From NCBI RefSeq assembly GCF_002858675.1, contig NZ_PJZF01000012.1:1-64000 (forward strand): 64,000 nt of DNA, written 5' to 3'. This DNA comes from Chimaeribacter californicus. GTDB taxonomy: Bacteria > Pseudomonadota > Gammaproteobacteria > Enterobacterales > Enterobacteriaceae. The notes under the pieces are model-generated. The model did not search any database, was not told where the DNA came from, and saw only the letters and a list, made by a program, of their open reading frames with translations. A program made the position numbers and the translations under genes. This document shows positions 1-10,288 of the stretch, piece after piece (within the stretch, counting starts at the first letter, position 1; each line of letters opens with the position of its first letter).

Positions 1-97
1 TCCCCATCGGGGCGCCGGGGTGGCCGGATTTGGCTTTCTGCACCCCATCCATGCTCAGCGCACGGATAGCATTGGCAAGCTCTTTACGAGAGGACAT
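1..97 (-). CDS. tktA: Transketolase, N-terminal fragment (window edge)
   Basis: Only the first 32 codons are present; the gene runs off the left end of the window. The visible N-terminus begins [20 protein letters not shown] and continues into the SGHPGAPMG motif of transketolases, the thiamine-diphosphate enzymes of the non-oxidative pentose phosphate pathway. A CTGGAG ribosome-binding site precedes the ATG. It is divergent from loiP, as in E. coli. The choice of tktA rather than tktB rests on the neighbours. Confidence 0.93.
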   Translation of the reverse strand, partial: MSSRKELANAIRALSMDGVQKAKSGHPGAPMG

Positions 98-336
98 GTT
101 CAACTCCAGGTCGGATTAAAAAAGCGATCAAGTCAGGCATTTTGTCAGAGTCGGCATTAAAACGGCAATCGTTAAAACCATTTGTGAAGGCGATCACAAG
201 TTGTCAGCCATTCTGGTGCACTTTTTCGGAAAAATGGTCTATGCCGGTGCAGCCCCATTACTTACCTTAACGCTTTCTTTACGTTTGGGGTATGCTGCGC
301 CCCGGTTCCCTTGTTATGTCACAGGAAGATAACTCT
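98..336. promoter_or_regulatory. Divergent tktA/loiP intergenic region
   Basis: About 240 bases between two divergent starts; it must hold both promoters. It is AT-richer than the flanks. I see no operator I can name. Confidence 0.5.
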
Positions 337-1089
337 ATGAAAATGCGCCCCGCGCTTTTAGCGTTCAGCATGGCTGCCCTGCTGAGCGGTTGCCAGAACA
401 TGAATTCCCAGTCTTTGCTGCAATCCGGCGCGCAAGCCTACCAGGCGGCCACCCTGAGTGATGAGCAGGTCAAAACCCTCAGCGTGCAATCCTGCGAAGA
501 GATGGACAAAAAAGCACAGATCGCCCCGGCGGACAGCGAATACAGCCAGCGGCTGGCGAAGATCGCCGCCGCGCTGGGTGACAACATCAACGGCCAGCCG
601 GCGAACTACAAGGTCTATGTCACCAAGGATGTGAACGCCTGGGCGATGGCCAACGGCTGCATCCGCGTTTACAGCGGGCTGATGGATCTGATGGACGACA
701 ACGAAGTGGAAGGCGTGCTCGGCCATGAGATGGGCCACGTGGCGCTGGGCCACACCCGTAAAGCGATGCAGGTGGCTTACGGCACCACCGCCGCGCGTAC
801 GGCGGCCTCGGCGCTCGGCGGCATCACCGGCGCGCTCTCCCAGTCTCAGCTGGCGGACCTCGGTGAGAAACTGGTTAACGCGCAGTTCTCGCAGAAGCAG
901 GAGTCCGAAGCGGATGACTACTCCTTTGATCTGCTGAAAAAACGCGGCATCGACCCGATTGGGCTGGCCACCAGCTTTGAAAAGCTGGCCAAACTCGAAC
1001 AGGGCGGCGGCCTTGACTGGCTGAGCGATCACCCCTCTTCTGAGGCGCGCGCCAGACATATCCGTGAGCGTATCGCCGCCGGTAAATAA
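337..1089 (+). CDS. loiP: M48-family metallopeptidase lipoprotein LoiP
   Basis: A 250-residue outer-membrane zinc protease of the M48 family, known in E. coli (as YggG/LoiP) as a low-osmolarity-induced partner of BepA. The start chosen is the ATG at 337, preceded by AGGAAGA; an earlier ATG at 292 would add 15 residues ahead of the signal peptide and is unlikely. Residues 1-19 form a lipoprotein signal with lipobox LSGC (Cys19). The zinc motif HEMGH is at about 130-134, and the third ligand probably lies in ESEADDY near residue 190. Ordinary core gene, transcribed away from tktA and ending at a shared terminator. Confidence 0.95.
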   Translation: MKMRPALLAFSMAALLSGCQNMNSQSLLQSGAQAYQAATLSDEQVKTLSVQSCEEMDKKAQIAPADSEYSQRLAKIAAALGDNINGQPANYKVYVTKDVNAWAMANGCIRVYSGLMDLMDDNEVEGVLGHEMGHVALGHTRKAMQVAYGTTAARTAASALGGITGALSQSQLADLGEKLVNAQFSQKQESEADDYSFDLLKKRGIDPIGLATSFEKLAKLEQGGGLDWLSDHPSSEARARHIRERIAAGK

Positions 1090-1106
1090 GCGCGGTTCAC
1101 AGGCAT

Positions 1107-1135
1107 AAAAAAAGCAGCCAACCGGCTGCTTTTTT
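1107..1135. terminator. Bidirectional intrinsic terminator loiP/speB
   Basis: GC-rich stem AGCAGCC/GGCTGCT flanked by an A-run on the left and a T-run on the right, so it can stop transcription from both convergent genes. Confidence 0.9.
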
Positions 1136-1156
1136 CTTAGGGGCAAAATAGCGCGA

Positions 1157-2083
1157 TTACGCGCCTTTTTTGTCCGCCTGCACGTGGAGCATCTCCAGCG
1201 CCAGCGTCGCGGCGGCCAGCGCCGTGATCTCGGACTGGTCGTACGCCGGGGCGACTTCCACGATGTCCATGCCGACGATGTTGATGTCGAGATCTTTCAG
1301 GCCGCGAACCAGTTTCAGCGCGCGATCGGAGGTCAGGCCGCCGATCACCGGTGTGCCGGTGCCCGGTGCGTGTGCCGGGTCCAGGCAGTCGATGTCAAAG
1401 CTCAGGTACACCGGCAGATCGCCGACGATCTGTTTCACCTGCGCCAGGATGTCGTCCACGGTGCGGTCGTTGACCTGTGCCGCGTCGAGCACGGTGAAGC
1501 CCAGATCTTTGTCGAACTCGGTACGGATGCCGATCTGCACGGAGCGGTCAGCGTCAATCAGCCCTTCGTTCGGCGCATGGAAGAACATGGTGCCGTGGTC
1601 GAATTTGCTGCCGTTGGAGTAGGTGTCGGTGTGCGCATCGAAATGCAGCAGTGCCATTTTGCCGAACTGTTTGGCGTGGGCACGCAGCAGCGGCAGGGTG
1701 ATGAAGTGGTCACCGCCGAAAGTCAGCATACGCTTGCCGGATGCCAGCAGTTTTTCCGCGTGGGCCTGCAGCTTGTCGGTGAAGTCCTGGGCGTCGCCGA
1801 AGTTAAACACCAGGTCACCGCAGTCCACCACGTTCAGGCGCTCGCGCAGGTCAAAACTCCACGGCCAGCGTTTGCCTTCCCACGCCAGGTTTACCGACAC
1901 CTGACGGATCGCCGCCGGGCCGAGGCGGGAGCCGGAACGGCCGGAAGTCGCCATGTCGAACGGCACACCGGTAATGACCCACTCTGCGTCGCTGTCATAC
2001 GGCTGGAAGTTTACCGGAAAACGCAGAAAACCAAATGCATTGGAAACCAGAGAGTTATCGGGTTGATGTCCCAAAGTGCTCAT
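1157..2083 (-). CDS. speB: Agmatinase
   Basis: A 308-residue ureohydrolase that cleaves agmatine to putrescine and urea using two Mn2+ ions; cytosolic. The metal-binding motifs of the arginase family are present in order: GGDH (about 123-126), HFDAHTD (about 147-153) and [16 protein letters not shown] (about 229 onward). It lies 101 bases downstream of speA in the same direction, so the two steps of the arginine-decarboxylase route to putrescine are adjacent. Length matches E. coli SpeB. Confidence 0.97.
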   Translation of the reverse strand: MSTLGHQPDNSLVSNAFGFLRFPVNFQPYDSDAEWVITGVPFDMATSGRSGSRLGPAAIRQVSVNLAWEGKRWPWSFDLRERLNVVDCGDLVFNFGDAQDFTDKLQAHAEKLLASGKRMLTFGGDHFITLPLLRAHAKQFGKMALLHFDAHTDTYSNGSKFDHGTMFFHAPNEGLIDADRSVQIGIRTEFDKDLGFTVLDAAQVNDRTVDDILAQVKQIVGDLPVYLSFDIDCLDPAHAPGTGTPVIGGLTSDRALKLVRGLKDLDINIVGMDIVEVAPAYDQSEITALAAATLALEMLHVQADKKGA

Positions 2084-2184
2084 CGTTCATCCTCTTTATT
2101 ATCCACCCCGGCGCGGCCGGGATGCGGGTGTAAAAAAATTCCCTCCCCGCCCGCAGGCGCGGCAGAGAGGGGACTGTTATCAGG

Positions 2185-4167
2185 TTACTCGTCTTCCAGG
2201 TAGGTGTAGCCGTACAGACCGGCTTCAAACTCTTCCAGGAATTCGCTTTGCAGCGCGTCATCCAGATCGGTCTCTTTGACCTGATCACGGAAACGAGCCA
2301 GCAGCACTTTCGGGTCAAGTTGCACATATTCCAGCATGTCGGCCACGGTGTCGCCGTCATCGGAATGCTGCACTTCAACATTGCCGTCCGGGAACACAAA
2401 CACATCCACTGCGGCGGTATCCCCAAACAGGTTGTGCATGTTGCCCAGGATCTCCTGGTACGCGCCGACCATAAAGAAGCCCAGCACCGGCGGGTTCTCC
2501 GGGTCGTAAGGCGGCATCGGCATGGTGGCGGCCACGCCGTCACCGTCAACATAGTGATCAATGGTGCCGTCGGAGTCACAGGTGATGTCGAGCAGCACGG
2601 CGCGGCGCTCCGGCGGCTGGTCCAGCCCTTCCAGCGGCAGCACCGGGAACAGCTGGTCGATCCCCCACGCATCCGGCATTGACTGGAACAGCGAGAAGTT
2701 GACGTAGAACTTGTCCGCCATGCGCTCCTGCAACTCATCGATAATCGGGCGGTGCGCACGGTTGCTCGGGTCAAGCTGCTGCTGGATCAGGTTGCAGATG
2801 TTCAGGTAGAGCTGTTCAGCCCAGGCGCGGTTGGTCAGGTCAAGCATCCCGTGGGCATACTGGGTGTGGACGTCGTGCAGATCCATCTGGCTGTCATGCA
2901 GCCATTCGCGCAGCGAGCGGCGGTTGGCCGGGTCGTGCATCTCCTGCCAGGTGTTCCACAGGCTCTCAAGCGCACGCGGCGCATCTTCCGGCGGCGGCAG
3001 CGGATCATCACTGAACTCGTTGCGCTCCACGCCAATGACGTTGGACACCAGCACCGTGTGGTGCGCGGTCACGGCACGGCCGGACTCGGTGATCACCGTC
3101 GGGTGCGGCAGGTTATGCTCATTACAGGCTTCGCCGATGCCCCAGATCACGTTGTTGGCGTACTCATTCAGGCCATAGTTCACCGAGCAGTCAGACTGCG
3201 AGCGCGTGCCTTCATAGTCTACGCCCAGGCCGCCGCCGACGTCGAAGCACTGGATGTTCACGCCGAGTTTGTGCAATTCCACATAGAAGCGCGCCGACTC
3301 ACGCACCCCGGTGGCGATGTCACGGATGTTCGCCAGCTGCGAGCCGAGGTGGAAGTGCAGCAGTTGCAGGCTGTCGAGGCGGCCGGCCTCACGCAGGGTT
3401 TCCACCAGCTTCAGTACCTGGATCGCTGCGAGGCCGAATTTGGATTTTTCACCGCCGCTGGACTGCCACTTGCCGGAGCCCTGGGAGGCCAGGCGGGCAC
3501 GCACGCCCAGGCGCGGCACCACATTCAGGCGTTCCGCTTCTTCCAGCACCATATTGATCTCAGACATCTTCTCGATGACCAGATAGACCTTATGGCCCAG
3601 CTTCTCGCCAATCAGCGCCAGGCGGATATATTCGCGGTCTTTGTAGCCGTTGCACACAATCACTGAACGGGTCATGCCGGCGTGCGCCAGCACTGCCATC
3701 AGTTCCGCCTTGGAACCGGCCTCCAGCCCCAGCGGTTCGCCGGAATTGATCAGCGACTCAATCACGCGGCGGTGCTGGTTTACCTTGATCGGGTAGACCA
3801 GGAAGTAGCCGCCCTGATAACCAAACGACTCGCGTGCGCGTTTGAACGCCGCATTAATCGAGCGCAAACGGTGTTGCAGGATCTGCGGGAAACAGAACAG
3901 CGCGGGCAGGCGCTGGCCATCTTCTTCACGCAGCTCCTTGACCAGCTCTGCCAGGTCAACCCGCGCTTCAGGCACGTCCGGATCCGGGCAGACACTGATG
4001 TGGCCCCGTTCGTTGACGTCATAATAGTTGTTGCCCCAATAGGCGACATTATACGTGCGCAGCATTTTGCTGGCATTCCGGTCATTCACGGCAACCTCCT
4101 GCATGGAGCGCAAAGAAATAGGTTCGCCCGACAAGGACGGACGGTGGTGCAACATATCATCAGACAT
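2185..4167 (-). CDS. speA: Biosynthetic arginine decarboxylase
   Basis: A 660-residue PLP-dependent fold-III enzyme making agmatine from arginine. The start is placed at 4167: AGAGG lies 6 bases upstream, and the protein then begins MSDDM as in E. coli; the longer reading would add 10 residues and the next ATG (4170) has too short a spacing. The PLP-lysine segment YPIKVNQ is near residue 125, followed by the TIM-barrel and the long C-terminal helical region ([19 protein letters not shown]). A 25-codon ORF overlaps the start codon by one base (see separate entry), which may couple its translation. Confidence 0.97.
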   Translation of the reverse strand: MSDDMLHHRPSLSGEPISLRSMQEVAVNDRNASKMLRTYNVAYWGNNYYDVNERGHISVCPDPDVPEARVDLAELVKELREEDGQRLPALFCFPQILQHRLRSINAAFKRARESFGYQGGYFLVYPIKVNQHRRVIESLINSGEPLGLEAGSKAELMAVLAHAGMTRSVIVCNGYKDREYIRLALIGEKLGHKVYLVIEKMSEINMVLEEAERLNVVPRLGVRARLASQGSGKWQSSGGEKSKFGLAAIQVLKLVETLREAGRLDSLQLLHFHLGSQLANIRDIATGVRESARFYVELHKLGVNIQCFDVGGGLGVDYEGTRSQSDCSVNYGLNEYANNVIWGIGEACNEHNLPHPTVITESGRAVTAHHTVLVSNVIGVERNEFSDDPLPPPEDAPRALESLWNTWQEMHDPANRRSLREWLHDSQMDLHDVHTQYAHGMLDLTNRAWAEQLYLNICNLIQQQLDPSNRAHRPIIDELQERMADKFYVNFSLFQSMPDAWGIDQLFPVLPLEGLDQPPERRAVLLDITCDSDGTIDHYVDGDGVAATMPMPPYDPENPPVLGFFMVGAYQEILGNMHNLFGDTAAVDVFVFPDGNVEVQHSDDGDTVADMLEYVQLDPKVLLARFRDQVKETDLDDALQSEFLEEFEAGLYGYTYLEDE

Positions 4168-4244
4168 CATTTGCCTCTTATTCTGTACTGACAACATGGC
4201 CAGCCACTATCACAGTAATAATCGATGAGAACAACCCACACCAT
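4167..4244 (-). CDS. Candidate 25-codon leader peptide upstream of speA
   Basis: Short [23 protein letters not shown]… ending RIRGK. Seen in the sequence: a strong GGAGGGG ribosome-binding site three bases before the ATG at 4244, and a TGA stop whose last base is the first base of the speA ATG (TGATG). This arrangement is typical of translational coupling. I do not recognise the peptide. It is rich in Cys, Tyr and Trp and contains no arginine or ornithine run that would suggest an obvious stalling motif. It may be chance. Confidence 0.35.
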   Translation of the reverse strand: MVWVVLIDYYCDSGWPCCQYRIRGK

Positions 4245-4837
4245 GCCCCTCCACGCAGGATAAAACGCTGCTGGGAAGGCGGTGTAAGGGCGTTAACACC
4301 CCTTTAAGTGTAAAACACCTGCTTCAAACCTCGACTCTCGAGGCGAATTATTCCGGCGTTATGCCGGTTATACGGAAGTTGAAGCGTCAGAAACGACGTC
4401 TCCGGCCTGCGGGGATAACAGCGCAGACTAAAGGTTCAGGGGAGTGATCCAGGCTTGCCGGCCCGGGAATCCTGGGTTGCACCCAGAGGGGGATAACACC
4501 GTTCAGATGTCGAAGACAAAGAGGAGAGGCAGGTTGCCGTGGCGAGTGACATCACGCGATGCCGCAGCTGCATAAATGTAACAACCGGTAAACAGCGGGT
4601 CATTAATCTCACCACCTCCACGCACGCTGCCGGGTTGGCAGCCAAGCCTCTAAGAAATAATTAACAGGGTCGGACGGGTGCCCGATGCGCGCTGGTTATA
4701 CCGGTATCAGCCTGAAAATGCAAAATGAAAATGTGTGCCGCAACGTTTCAGGCGACGCCTTGTGCAGCGGCGCGCGCTTTGCTGTAACAACCTTGCAAAA
4801 AAAGCACTGGCAATCCGGCCAAAAGCTGACCTAAAAT
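4245..4837. other. Long speA-metK intergenic region
   Basis: About 600 bases with no convincing gene. On the minus strand it is the probable 5' leader of speA and is rich in short G/C hairpins, for example GGGTTGCACCC near 4480. Two ORFs on the minus strand (4436-4645 and 4748-4972) show no recognised family and no convincing ribosome-binding site. In E. coli this position carries small uncharacterised ORFs (yqgB, yqgC); I could not match them here. Confidence 0.4.
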
Positions 4838-4869
4838 AGCCGTCCAGATGTTAATCCGTCTATCGTGGT
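4838..4869 (+). promoter_or_regulatory. Tandem MetJ boxes upstream of metK
   Basis: Three adjacent 8-mers AGCCGTCC, AGATGTTA and ATCCGTCT resemble the met-box consensus AGACGTCT repeated at 8-bp spacing; a weaker fourth may follow. MetJ with S-adenosylmethionine represses metK in enterobacteria. The boxes lie about 140 bases before the metK start. Confidence 0.7.
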
Positions 4870-5010
4870 TAACCAATGAACTGTTGATCGGCTCGTCTGC
4901 GGGCAGTGCGGGATGCATTTCAGACCCAGGGGAGCTGCGCTCACCTCTTATCCGGCATGCCCTGTGCCGCACAGTAATTACTTAACCCGTTTCTCAAGGT
5001 GAAGAAGATA

Positions 5011-6165
5011 ATGGCTAAACACCTCTTTACGTCCGAATCTGTTTCAGAAGGACATCCGGACAAGATTGCCGATCAGATTTCTGACGCCGTTCTTGACGCC
5101 ATCCTCGAGCAGGATCCGAAAGCACGCGTGGCGTGTGAAACCTATGTCAAAACCGGCATGGTCATGGTAGGCGGCGAGATCACCACCAGCGCCTGGGTCG
5201 ATATCGAAGAGATCACCCGTAACACCGTGCGTGAAATTGGTTATGTTCATTCTGACATGGGCTTTGATGCCAACTCCTGCGCCGTATTGAGTGCCATCGG
5301 CAAACAGTCCCCGGACATCAACCAGGGCGTTGACCGTTCTGACCCGCTGGAACAGGGTGCCGGTGACCAGGGCCTGATGTTTGGCTACGCCACCAATGAA
5401 ACCGACGTGCTGATGCCGGCCCCGGTCACCTATGCCCACCGTCTGGTGCAGCGCCAGGCTGAAGTGCGCAAGAGCGGCATCCTGCCGTGGCTGCGCCCGG
5501 ATGCAAAAAGCCAGGTCACCTTCCAATATGACGGCGGCAAAATTGTCGGCATCGACGCCGTGGTGCTCTCTACCCAGCACGCAGAAGAGATCGGCCAGAA
5601 AGAGCTGCAGGAAGCGGTGATGGAAGAGATCATCAAACCGGTTCTGCCGGCAGAGTGGCTCAGCACCAGCACCAAATTCTTCATCAACCCGACCGGCCGT
5701 TTTGTGATCGGCGGCCCGATGGGCGACTGTGGCCTGACCGGCCGTAAAATCATCGTTGACACCTACGGCGGCATGGCCCGTCACGGCGGCGGTGCCTTCT
5801 CCGGCAAAGACCCGTCCAAAGTTGACCGCTCTGCGGCCTATGCGGCGCGTTACGTGGCGAAAAACATCGTGGCGGCCGGCCTGGCTGACCGTTGTGAGAT
5901 TCAGGTCTCCTACGCCATCGGCGTGGCGGAACCGACCTCCATCATGGTTGAAACCTTCGGGACTGAGAAAGTGCCTACCGAGCAACTGACCCTGCTGGTG
6001 CGTGAGTTCTTCGACCTGCGCCCTTACGGCCTGATCCAGATGCTGGACCTGCTGCACCCGATCTACAAAGAAACTGCCGCCTATGGCCACTTTGGCCGCG
6101 AGCACTTCCCATGGGAAAAAACCGACAAAGCCGCGCAACTGCGTGATGCTGCCGGCCTGAAGTAA
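5011..6165 (+). CDS. metK: S-adenosylmethionine synthetase
   Basis: A 384-residue enzyme forming S-adenosylmethionine from ATP and methionine. The ATG at 5011 is chosen because the protein then starts [18 protein letters not shown] exactly as in E. coli; a GTG at 4999 would add four residues. GHPDK (ATP/metal site, about 14-18) and the P-loop-like [19 protein letters not shown] (about 259-277) are intact. Near-identical to the E. coli protein throughout. Regulated by the MetJ boxes upstream. Confidence 0.98.
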   Translation: MAKHLFTSESVSEGHPDKIADQISDAVLDAILEQDPKARVACETYVKTGMVMVGGEITTSAWVDIEEITRNTVREIGYVHSDMGFDANSCAVLSAIGKQSPDINQGVDRSDPLEQGAGDQGLMFGYATNETDVLMPAPVTYAHRLVQRQAEVRKSGILPWLRPDAKSQVTFQYDGGKIVGIDAVVLSTQHAEEIGQKELQEAVMEEIIKPVLPAEWLSTSTKFFINPTGRFVIGGPMGDCGLTGRKIIVDTYGGMARHGGGAFSGKDPSKVDRSAAYAARYVAKNIVAAGLADRCEIQVSYAIGVAEPTSIMVETFGTEKVPTEQLTLLVREFFDLRPYGLIQMLDLLHPIYKETAAYGHFGREHFPWEKTDKAAQLRDAAGLK

Positions 6166-6184
6166 GTTTCTGCATGAATGATGA

Positions 6185-6212
6185 CCCCGGCAGGGAACTG
6201 CCGGGGTTTTTT
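6185..6212 (+). terminator. metK intrinsic terminator
   Basis: Perfect stem CCCCGGCAG/CTGCCGGGG with a four-base loop, followed by a T-run. Confidence 0.93.
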
Positions 6213-6361
6213 ATTATTTATTGCCCGGCTTTTTTCAGGTGGTTGGCGGCCTAGGAAAGGGGCAGCTTTTGATTTCCGCCTTTTTATTCCCCTTTTTTAC
6301 CCATTAATAAAAAAGGGAATATTTACGTTTTCCCATGCCCTTTTGCGTATTTCTCTGATAA

Positions 6362-6377
6362 CTGAAACCGATTACAC
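6362..6377. promoter_or_regulatory. GalR/GalS operator, distal
   Basis: CTGAAACCGATTACAC fits the gal operator consensus GTGNAANCGNTTNCAC at all but the first position. It lies 183 bases upstream of a second copy, so looping repression is possible. Confidence 0.7.
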
Positions 6378-6544
6378 ATAAAAGTCACTTATAAAACAGG
6401 GAATTATATTTTTCTTTTGTAAGCTTTCGTCAAAATCTGATTGCTCTTTCATCGCGCTTCAACGAATAATCTGCGGCGCGCATTTCGTCCCGTTATTTCG
6501 GGCGCGAAGGCTCGATTAATCAGCAATATACCTGGTTATAATAG

Positions 6545-6560
6545 GTGTAACCGATTACAT
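6545..6560. promoter_or_regulatory. GalR/GalS operator, proximal
   Basis: GTGTAACCGATTACAT matches the gal operator consensus closely. It is located about 85 bases before the galP start. Confidence 0.75.
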
Positions 6561-6582
6561 AAGTGTGATCTGGCGCACTTTA
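6561..6582. promoter_or_regulatory. CRP site of galP
   Basis: TGTGA followed after six bases by GCACT, in an AAGTGTGATC…GCACTTTA frame that resembles the 22-bp CRP consensus; one half-site is good, the other weaker. Consistent with catabolite control of a sugar transporter. Confidence 0.55.
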
Positions 6583-6642
6583 TCAACGAGACTGGGCAAA
6601 TAACATAGCGACCTAATTAATACATGCCATCTTGGAGGCCCA

Positions 6643-8046
6643 ATGAGTAACATTACGTTAAGCAAAGAAAGGAATGGCTCTAGTGCCAGAATCACTTTCT
6701 TTGTTTGTTTTCTTGCCGCACTGGCTGGGCTGCTGTTTGGCCTGGACATCGGCGTTATCGCCGGGGCGCTGCCGTTTATCAGCAATGAGTTTCAGATAAC
6801 CAACCATCAACAAGAGTGGGTGGTCAGTTCCATGATGTTCGGTGCCGCCGTAGGCGCCGTCGGCAGTGGCTGGCTTAACTTCCGCATTGGCCGTAAATAC
6901 AGTCTGATGATCGGCGCAGTGCTGTTTGTGATTGGCTCTCTGGCTTCCGCCCTGGCCCCGAACGTGGACGTGCTGATCGTTGCACGTGTGCTGTTGGGCC
7001 TGGCCGTGGGTATCGCCTCCTACACCGCCCCGATCTACCTGTCGGAAATCGCACCGGAGAAGATCCGCGGCAGCATGATCTCCATGTACCAGCTGATGAT
7101 CACCATCGGTATTCTGGGTGCCTACCTCTCTGATACCGGCTTCAGCTACACCGGCGCATGGCGCTGGATGCTGGGCGTGATCACCATCCCTGCCCTGCTG
7201 CTGCTGATCGGCGTTTTCTTCCTGCCGGACAGCCCACGCTGGCTGGCGGCCCGCGGCAGCAATGAAAAAGCGCGCCGGGTGCTGGAAAAACTGCGTGACA
7301 CCAGCGAGCAGGCAAAACGTGAGCTGGATGAGATCCGTGAAAGCCTGAAGATCAAGCAGTCCGGCTGGGCGCTGTTCAAGAGCAACTCAAACTTCCGCCG
7401 CACCGTGTACCTCGGCATCCTGTTGCAGGTGATGCAGCAGTTCACCGGGATGAACGTCATCATGTACTACGCGCCGAAAATCTTCGGCCTGGCCGGTTTC
7501 GCCAGCACCAACCAGCAGATGTGGGGCACGGTGATTGTCGGGCTGGTCAACGTACTGGCGACCTTCATTGCGATTGGCCTGGTAGACCGCTGGGGCCGTA
7601 AGCCGACCCTGAAGCTGGGCTTCCTGGTCATGGCGATCGGCATGGGCGTACTGGGTACCATGCTGCACCTCGGCGTGGAGACCATGGCGGCGAAATACTT
7701 CGCTATCGCGATGCTGCTGATCTTCATCGTCGGCTTTGCCATGAGCGCCGGCCCGCTGATCTGGGTATTGTGCTCTGAGATCCAGCCGCTGAAAGGGCGT
7801 GATTTCGGTATCACCGTCTCTACCGCCACCAACTGGATTGCCAACATGATTGTGGGCGCGACCTTCCTGACGATGCTGGACACGCTCGGCAACGCCAACA
7901 CCTTCTGGGTGTACGGCGCGCTGAACGTGGTGTTCATCTTCATCACCATCGCGCTGATTCCGGAGACCAAAAACGTCTCGCTGGAACACATCGAACGCAA
8001 CCTGATGAAAGGCAAAGCGCTGCGCGACATCGGTGCTCAGGACTGA
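6643..8046 (+). CDS. galP: Galactose:proton symporter
   Basis: A 467-residue, 12-helix MFS sugar-porter protein of the inner membrane. Diagnostic motifs: GRKYS after TM2, PDSPRWL before the central loop, GRKPTLK after TM8 and PETKNVSLE at the C-terminus. TTGGAGG lies just upstream of the ATG. The presence of two gal operators and a CRP site upstream supports galP rather than an arabinose or xylose porter of the same family. Single-gene unit with terminators on both sides. Confidence 0.93.
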   Translation: MSNITLSKERNGSSARITFFVCFLAALAGLLFGLDIGVIAGALPFISNEFQITNHQQEWVVSSMMFGAAVGAVGSGWLNFRIGRKYSLMIGAVLFVIGSLASALAPNVDVLIVARVLLGLAVGIASYTAPIYLSEIAPEKIRGSMISMYQLMITIGILGAYLSDTGFSYTGAWRWMLGVITIPALLLLIGVFFLPDSPRWLAARGSNEKARRVLEKLRDTSEQAKRELDEIRESLKIKQSGWALFKSNSNFRRTVYLGILLQVMQQFTGMNVIMYYAPKIFGLAGFASTNQQMWGTVIVGLVNVLATFIAIGLVDRWGRKPTLKLGFLVMAIGMGVLGTMLHLGVETMAAKYFAIAMLLIFIVGFAMSAGPLIWVLCSEIQPLKGRDFGITVSTATNWIANMIVGATFLTMLDTLGNANTFWVYGALNVVFIFITIALIPETKNVSLEHIERNLMKGKALRDIGAQD

Positions 8047-8066
8047 TTATCGCGGCTTCTGCTGAC

Positions 8067-8094
8067 AGGGCGCCCCACGGGGCGCCCTTTTTTT
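8067..8094 (+). terminator. galP intrinsic terminator
   Basis: Perfect stem AGGGCGCCCC/GGGGCGCCCT followed by a run of eight T. Confidence 0.93.
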
Positions 8095-8131
8095 ATTGCC
8101 GGAACCGGCCGGCTTCACTATTCTGCCGGAT

Positions 8132-8644
8132 ATGAAACCAGTACGAATCCCGATCGCCCTGCAACAGGCGGTGATGCGCTGCCTGCGCGAGAAATTGCAG
8201 CAGGCCAACCAGCAACTGGGCACCGATTACCCGGAGCCGGTGCTGCTCTACCAGCAGCGCGGCACTTCGGCGGGCACCGCCTGGCTTGACCGCTGGGAGA
8301 TCCGCCTCAACCCGGTATTACTGCTGGAGAATGAGCAGCGCTTCATTGATGAAGTTATTCCGCATGAACTGGCGCACCTGCTGGTGCACCGCCGGTTCGG
8401 CCGCGTGCCGCCGCACGGCAAACAGTGGCAGTGGATGATGGAGAGCGTGCTGGGCGTTCCGGCGCGGCGTACCCACCAGTTTGAGATTGCCTCCGTCCAG
8501 AGCAAAACCTTCCTCTACCAGTGCGGCTGCCAGCATCACGAGCTGACGCTGCGCCGCCATAACCGCGTGCTGCGCAACGAAGCGGAGTATCGCTGCCGCC
8601 GCTGCGGCCGCACTCTGCACCCGGCCGGGGATACACCCACCTGA
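8132..8644 (+). CDS. sprT: SprT-family zinc metalloprotease-like protein
   Basis: A 170-residue SprT protein, the bacterial relative of Spartan proteases. The ATG at 8132 is preferred over a TTG at 8096, which would lie inside the galP terminator region and add 12 non-conserved residues. The HELAH zinc motif is at about 80-84. The C-terminal part has a zinc-ribbon-like pattern CGC…CRRCG. Close to E. coli SprT along its length. Precedes endA as in E. coli; cellular role not firmly known. Confidence 0.92.
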   Translation: MKPVRIPIALQQAVMRCLREKLQQANQQLGTDYPEPVLLYQQRGTSAGTAWLDRWEIRLNPVLLLENEQRFIDEVIPHELAHLLVHRRFGRVPPHGKQWQWMMESVLGVPARRTHQFEIASVQSKTFLYQCGCQHHELTLRRHNRVLRNEAEYRCRRCGRTLHPAGDTPT

Positions 8645-8740
8645 CCTTGCGTGACCGCGCCGTAAAAACGGGGCCGCTGATTTGCCACCGTGTTACACAT
8701 CCGTTACTCTCGCACTTTTCCCCTCAGGCAGTTTTGGAAT

Positions 8741-9448
8741 ATGTCCCGCAAAATTATCGTTACCCTGCTTCTTACCGGTGCCCTGTTGCCGCTTACCGGC
8801 GTCAGCAAAGAGATTAACAACTTCAGCCAGGCCAAGGCGGAAGCGGCAAAGATTCACCAGGACGCGCCCGGCGATTTCTACTGCGGCTGCAAAATCACCT
8901 GGCAGGGCAAAAAGGGCATCCCCGATCTCGCCTCCTGCGGCTATCAGGTGCGCAAAAGCGCCCTACGCGCCAACCGTATTGAATGGGAGCATGTGGTGCC
9001 GGCCTGGCAGTTCGGCCACCAGCGCCAGTGCTGGCAGGACGGCGGGCGTAAAAATTGTGTGAAAGATCCGGTCTACCGCCAGATGGAAACTGACCTGCAC
9101 AACCTGGAACCGTCCGTCGGCGAAGTGAACGGCGACCGCGGGAACTTCATGTATAACCAGTGGCGCGGCGGTGAAGGCCAGTACGGCCGCTGTGAAATGA
9201 AAGTAGACTTCAAAGACAAGAGCGCCGAGCCACCGGCCCGCGCCCGGGGTGCCATCGCCCGTACTTATTTCTACATGCGTGACCACTACCAGCTGCGCCT
9301 CTCCAGCCAGCAAACCCAGCTGTTTGACGTCTGGAACCGCCTCTACCCGGTCACCGACTGGGAGTGCACGCGGGACAACCGCATCGCCGCCGTACAGGGC
9401 AACCACAACCCCTATGTGCAGCAGGCTTGCCAGCAGCGAAAAGGCTAA
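8741..9448 (+). CDS. endA: Periplasmic endonuclease I
   Basis: A 235-residue periplasmic non-specific DNA endonuclease. The start at 8741 gives a signal peptide [20 protein letters not shown] and the same length as E. coli EndA; an upstream in-frame start at 8690 would add 17 residues. Conserved parts: [26 protein letters not shown] (the His/metal active-site region), [12 protein letters not shown] and [12 protein letters not shown]. The many cysteines fit disulfide-bonded EndA. Confidence 0.95.
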   Translation: MSRKIIVTLLLTGALLPLTGVSKEINNFSQAKAEAAKIHQDAPGDFYCGCKITWQGKKGIPDLASCGYQVRKSALRANRIEWEHVVPAWQFGHQRQCWQDGGRKNCVKDPVYRQMETDLHNLEPSVGEVNGDRGNFMYNQWRGGEGQYGRCEMKVDFKDKSAEPPARARGAIARTYFYMRDHYQLRLSSQQTQLFDVWNRLYPVTDWECTRDNRIAAVQGNHNPYVQQACQQRKG

Positions 9449-9546
9449 CCTACACTAGGCATTCCGCGCGCAGGGCCAGAGCCGCTGCGCGCCCGTTGCG
9501 CCGTACTGCGGCCTCCCTTATGTCACACAGGACGTTGAACCCCGTT

Positions 9547-10278
9547 ATGCGTATTCCCCGCATTTATCATCCGGAACCGCTGCACTCCGGCAGCACCCTC
9601 ACGCTGAGCGATGAGGCCGCCAACCATGTCGGCCGCGTGCTGCGCATGACCGCAGGCCAGCAACTGCACCTTTTTGACGGCAGCAACCAGGTCTTTCCTG
9701 CGGAGATTACCCAGGTAGAGAAGAAAAGCGTACAGGTACGCCTGGGCGCGGGCGTGGTGCAGGATGTGGAGTCACCGCTTGACCTGCATCTCGGCCAGGT
9801 GATGTCGCGCGGGGAGAAGATGGAGTTCACCATCCAGAAGTCGATTGAGCTGGGTGTCAGCACAATTACCCCCCTGTTTTCCGAGCGCTGCGGGGTTAAA
9901 CTGGACGGCGATCGGCTGGCGAAAAAGATCCAGCAGTGGCAGAAGATCGCCGTGGCCGCCTGTGAACAGTGCGGCCGTAACCGCATTCCGCTGATCCGTG
10001 AGGCGATGACCCTTGAGGCGTGGTGCCGCGAGCAGGATGACAGCCTGAAGCTGAACCTGCACCCGCGCGCCAGCCAGAGTATTAACACCCTGCCCCTGCC
10101 GGTGAAAAAAGTTCGCTTGCTGATTGGCCCGGAAGGGGGATTATCGTCAGACGAAATCGCCATGACCGCCACGGTGGGCTTTACCGACATCCTGCTGGGG
10201 CCACGCGTTTTACGTACCGAAACTACCGCGCTCACAGCGATAACTGCACTCCAGGTGCGCTTTGGCGACCTGGGTTAA
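9547..10278 (+). CDS. rsmE: 16S rRNA m3U1498 methyltransferase
   Basis: A 243-residue SPOUT-class methyltransferase that modifies U1498 of 16S rRNA. Start at the ATG 9547 gives the E. coli length and N-terminus [12 protein letters not shown]. The N-terminal PUA-like part contains HVGRVLRM; the knotted SAM site is LIGPEGG…DEI and [15 protein letters not shown] near the C-terminus. Followed after 10 bases by gshB, probably one transcript. Confidence 0.96.
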   Translation: MRIPRIYHPEPLHSGSTLTLSDEAANHVGRVLRMTAGQQLHLFDGSNQVFPAEITQVEKKSVQVRLGAGVVQDVESPLDLHLGQVMSRGEKMEFTIQKSIELGVSTITPLFSERCGVKLDGDRLAKKIQQWQKIAVAACEQCGRNRIPLIREAMTLEAWCREQDDSLKLNLHPRASQSINTLPLPVKKVRLLIGPEGGLSSDEIAMTATVGFTDILLGPRVLRTETTALTAITALQVRFGDLG

Positions 10279-10288
10279 AGGAGAGAGA

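Noticed and set aside
4436-4972. Two minus-strand ORFs in the speA-metK gap (69 and 74 codons)
   Set aside because: No convincing ribosome-binding sites and no similarity to E. coli YqgB/YqgC that I could recognise.
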